Source: Vicinamibacteria bacterium | Lineage (GTDB): Bacteria > Acidobacteriota > Vicinamibacteria > Fen-336 > JAGNNV01 | Length of the DNA stretch: 8,023 bases | Direction: 5' to 3' | NCBI GenBank assembly: GCA_016650185.1 | Contig: JAENWE010000288.1 | Location: 1 to 8,023, forward strand | In this document: positions 6,630-8,023 of the stretch, piece by piece | How positions within the stretch are numbered: the first letter of the stretch is position 1 | How the letters are laid out: every line of letters begins with the position of its first letter | Position numbers and translations under genes: made by a program | The notes under the pieces: model-generated | The model's input: only the letters and a program-made list of their open reading frames with translations | What the model was told of the DNA's origin: nothing | Databases searched by the model: none

Positions 6630-8023
6630 ATGATCCGCTCCATCATCCGCTTCAGCGCTCACAACCGGGGCCTGGTCCTGCTCGCCGTGGCCGTGGCCGT
6701 GGCCTACGGCCTCTACACCCTGAAGCACATCCCGATCGACGCCATCCCGGATCTTTCCGACACCCAGGTGATCGTGTACTCGCGCTGGGACCGCAGCCCG
6801 GACATCATGGAAGACCAGGTCACCTATCCGATCGTGGCCGCTCTGCTCGGCACGCCGCGGGTGAAAGTGATCCGCGGCTTCTCCGACTTCGGCTTCTCCT
6901 ACGTCTACGTCATCTTCAACGACGGGACGGACATCTACTGGGCCCGCAGCCGGGTGGCCGAGTATTTGGCCAAGATCCAGCCGCAGCTTCCCGACGGAGT
7001 GAGGACGGAACTCGGGCCGGACGCGACCGGCGTGGGCTGGGTCTTCCAGTACGCGCTGGTGGACGACACCCGCACGCACTCGCTCGCCGATCTGCGCTCG
7101 TTTCAGGACTGGAACCTGCGTTACCGGCTGCAGTCCGTGCCCGGGGTGGCCGAAGTGGCGTCCATCGGAGGCTTCGTCCAGCAGTATCAGGTCACCGTCG
7201 ATCCCAATCGCCTGAAGGCCCAGGGCCTGTCGGTCGCCGAAGTGAGCGAGGCGGTGCGCAAGGGCAATTCCGATGTGGGCGGCCGACTCCTCGAATTCTC
7301 CGGGCGGGAATACATGGTGCGGGGCCGGGGCTACATCCGTTCCGTGGACGACATCGAGAAAATCGTTCTCAAGACCAACGACCTCGGCACCCCGGTGCTG
7401 GTGCGGGACGTGGGTTCGGTGTCGCTCGGTCCGGAGATCCGCCGGGGGGTGGCCGATCTCAACGGGGAGGGCGATGCGGTGGGCGGGATCGTGGTGATGC
7501 GCCACGGTGAGAACGCGCGCGAGGTGATCCGCCGGGTCGAGCAGCGTCTCGACGAGGTGAAGCCGTCGCTGCCCAAGGGTGTCCGCGTGGTCACCACCTA
7601 CGACCGGTCGGAGCTGATCGACGCCTCCATCGAAAATCTCAAGCACGAGATGGGCATCGAAATCGTAATCGTGAGCCTGGTGATCATGGTCTTCCTCTGG
7701 CACATCCCTTCGGCCATCGTTCCCATCATCACCATTCCGGTATCGGTCCTGCTCGCCTTCATTCCCATGTCCCTCATGGGCATCTCCTCGAACATCATGT
7801 CTTTGGCGGGCATCGCCATCTCGATCGGCGTATTGGTGGACGGGGCCATCGTCGAGGTCGAGAACGCCTATCGGAAACTGGAACGCTGGCAGCACGGCGG
7901 ACGGAAAGGCGACTTCCACCAGATCCGGCTCGAAGCCCTGCTCGAAGTCGGGCCTTCGGTCTTCTTCTCGCTGCTGGTCATCGCGGTGGCCTTCCTGCCC
8001 GTCTTCACCCTGGTGGATCAGGA
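6630..8023 (+). CDS. cusA: CusA/CzcA-type heavy-metal efflux RND pump, 3' part missing
   Basis: This is the inner-membrane proton-driven pump of the HME-RND class; 464 of roughly 1040 residues are visible. GGAG lies seven bases before ATG 6630. TM1 spans about residues 13-31, followed by HIPIDAIPDLSDTQV at 33-47, the family hallmark of heavy-metal RND proteins. The first periplasmic porter domain includes GFSDFGFSYVYVIFNDGTDIYWAR at 83-106 and DATGVGWVFQYAL at 131-143. TM2 onward begins at about 340. TM4 carries VDGAIVEVENAYRKLERWQHGGR at 403-425, with Asp404 equivalent to the essential proton-relay Asp405 of E. coli CusA. Met390 matches relay Met391, but Met403 and Met410 are replaced by Leu402 and Glu409. 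The Met triad (573/623/672) lies beyond the window, so copper or silver specificity is not shown. It is the last visible gene of the operon. Confidence 0.94.
   Translation, partial: MIRSIIRFSAHNRGLVLLAVAVAVAYGLYTLKHIPIDAIPDLSDTQVIVYSRWDRSPDIMEDQVTYPIVAALLGTPRVKVIRGFSDFGFSYVYVIFNDGTDIYWARSRVAEYLAKIQPQLPDGVRTELGPDATGVGWVFQYALVDDTRTHSLADLRSFQDWNLRYRLQSVPGVAEVASIGGFVQQYQVTVDPNRLKAQGLSVAEVSEAVRKGNSDVGGRLLEFSGREYMVRGRGYIRSVDDIEKIVLKTNDLGTPVLVRDVGSVSLGPEIRRGVADLNGEGDAVGGIVVMRHGENAREVIRRVEQRLDEVKPSLPKGVRVVTTYDRSELIDASIENLKHEMGIEIVIVSLVIMVFLWHIPSAIVPIITIPVSVLLAFIPMSLMGISSNIMSLAGIAISIGVLVDGAIVEVENAYRKLERWQHGGRKGDFHQIRLEALLEVGPSVFFSLLVIAVAFLPVFTLVDQ

Noticed and set aside
6687..6704. Tandem GTGGCC-type repeat in the first membrane segment of the pump
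   Set aside because: About three hexamer copies encode Val-Ala in a transmembrane helix; this is explained by codon use in hydrophobic sequence.
6615..7919. Minus-strand open frame of 434 codons opposite the pump
   Set aside because: It lies antisense to a clearly homologous RND pump, has a His/Asp/Arg-rich composition typical of reverse-frame translation in GC-rich DNA, and shows no recognisable domain.

Overview
The window is GC-rich and densely coded and holds two unrelated gene groups on either side of a divergent intergenic region, plus one broken gene. The large TonB-dependent receptor with an N-terminal carboxypeptidase-regulatory-like domain (Oar-like), together with Gram-negative envelope machinery (a TolC-family channel and a tripartite RND pump), suggests a diderm bacterium, most likely an Acidobacteriota-like lineage. 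This is inferred from gene type and composition only; no rRNA or marker gene is present.

Positions 1-1308, minus strand, carry a low-affinity phosphate uptake unit. A PhoU-like DUF47 protein (GTG start at 1308) is followed 40 bases later by a PiT-family phosphate permease that runs off the left edge. This is a classic two-gene arrangement. Positions 1309-1553 form the divergent intergenic region, which has three copies of a short TTTTCGG motif.

Positions 1554 to about 3600, plus strand, carry an Oar-like TonB-dependent receptor that cannot be read as one protein. Two separate -1 frame changes (near 2160 and near 3388) each look like loss of one base. The receptor homology then stops abruptly near 3600, leaving about 680 residues of a family whose members usually exceed 1000. 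The other genes here have intact frames, including across a run of six G, so decay of a real gene is at least as likely as sequencing error.

Positions 3659-8023, plus strand, carry a heavy-metal efflux locus. In order it has a small exported-looking Cys-rich protein with one CPC and two CC motifs, a hairpin, a TolC-family outer membrane factor, a CusB-like periplasmic adaptor with a Met-type metal-binding N-terminal segment, and a CusA/CzcA-type RND pump that runs off the right edge. The outer membrane factor and adaptor overlap by ATGA, and the pump starts 19 bases after the adaptor, so these three are a tight operon. Together they would bind a metal ion, probably Cu(I)/Ag(I) or a related heavy metal, in the periplasm or membrane and expel it across the outer membrane. 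Two of the methionines of the E. coli CusA transmembrane relay are replaced, so the substrate is not certain.

I see no CRISPR array, tRNA, rRNA or insertion sequence. The most interesting points are the decayed receptor ending exactly where the metal locus begins, the uncharacterised Cys-rich small protein, and the altered metal relay of the pump.
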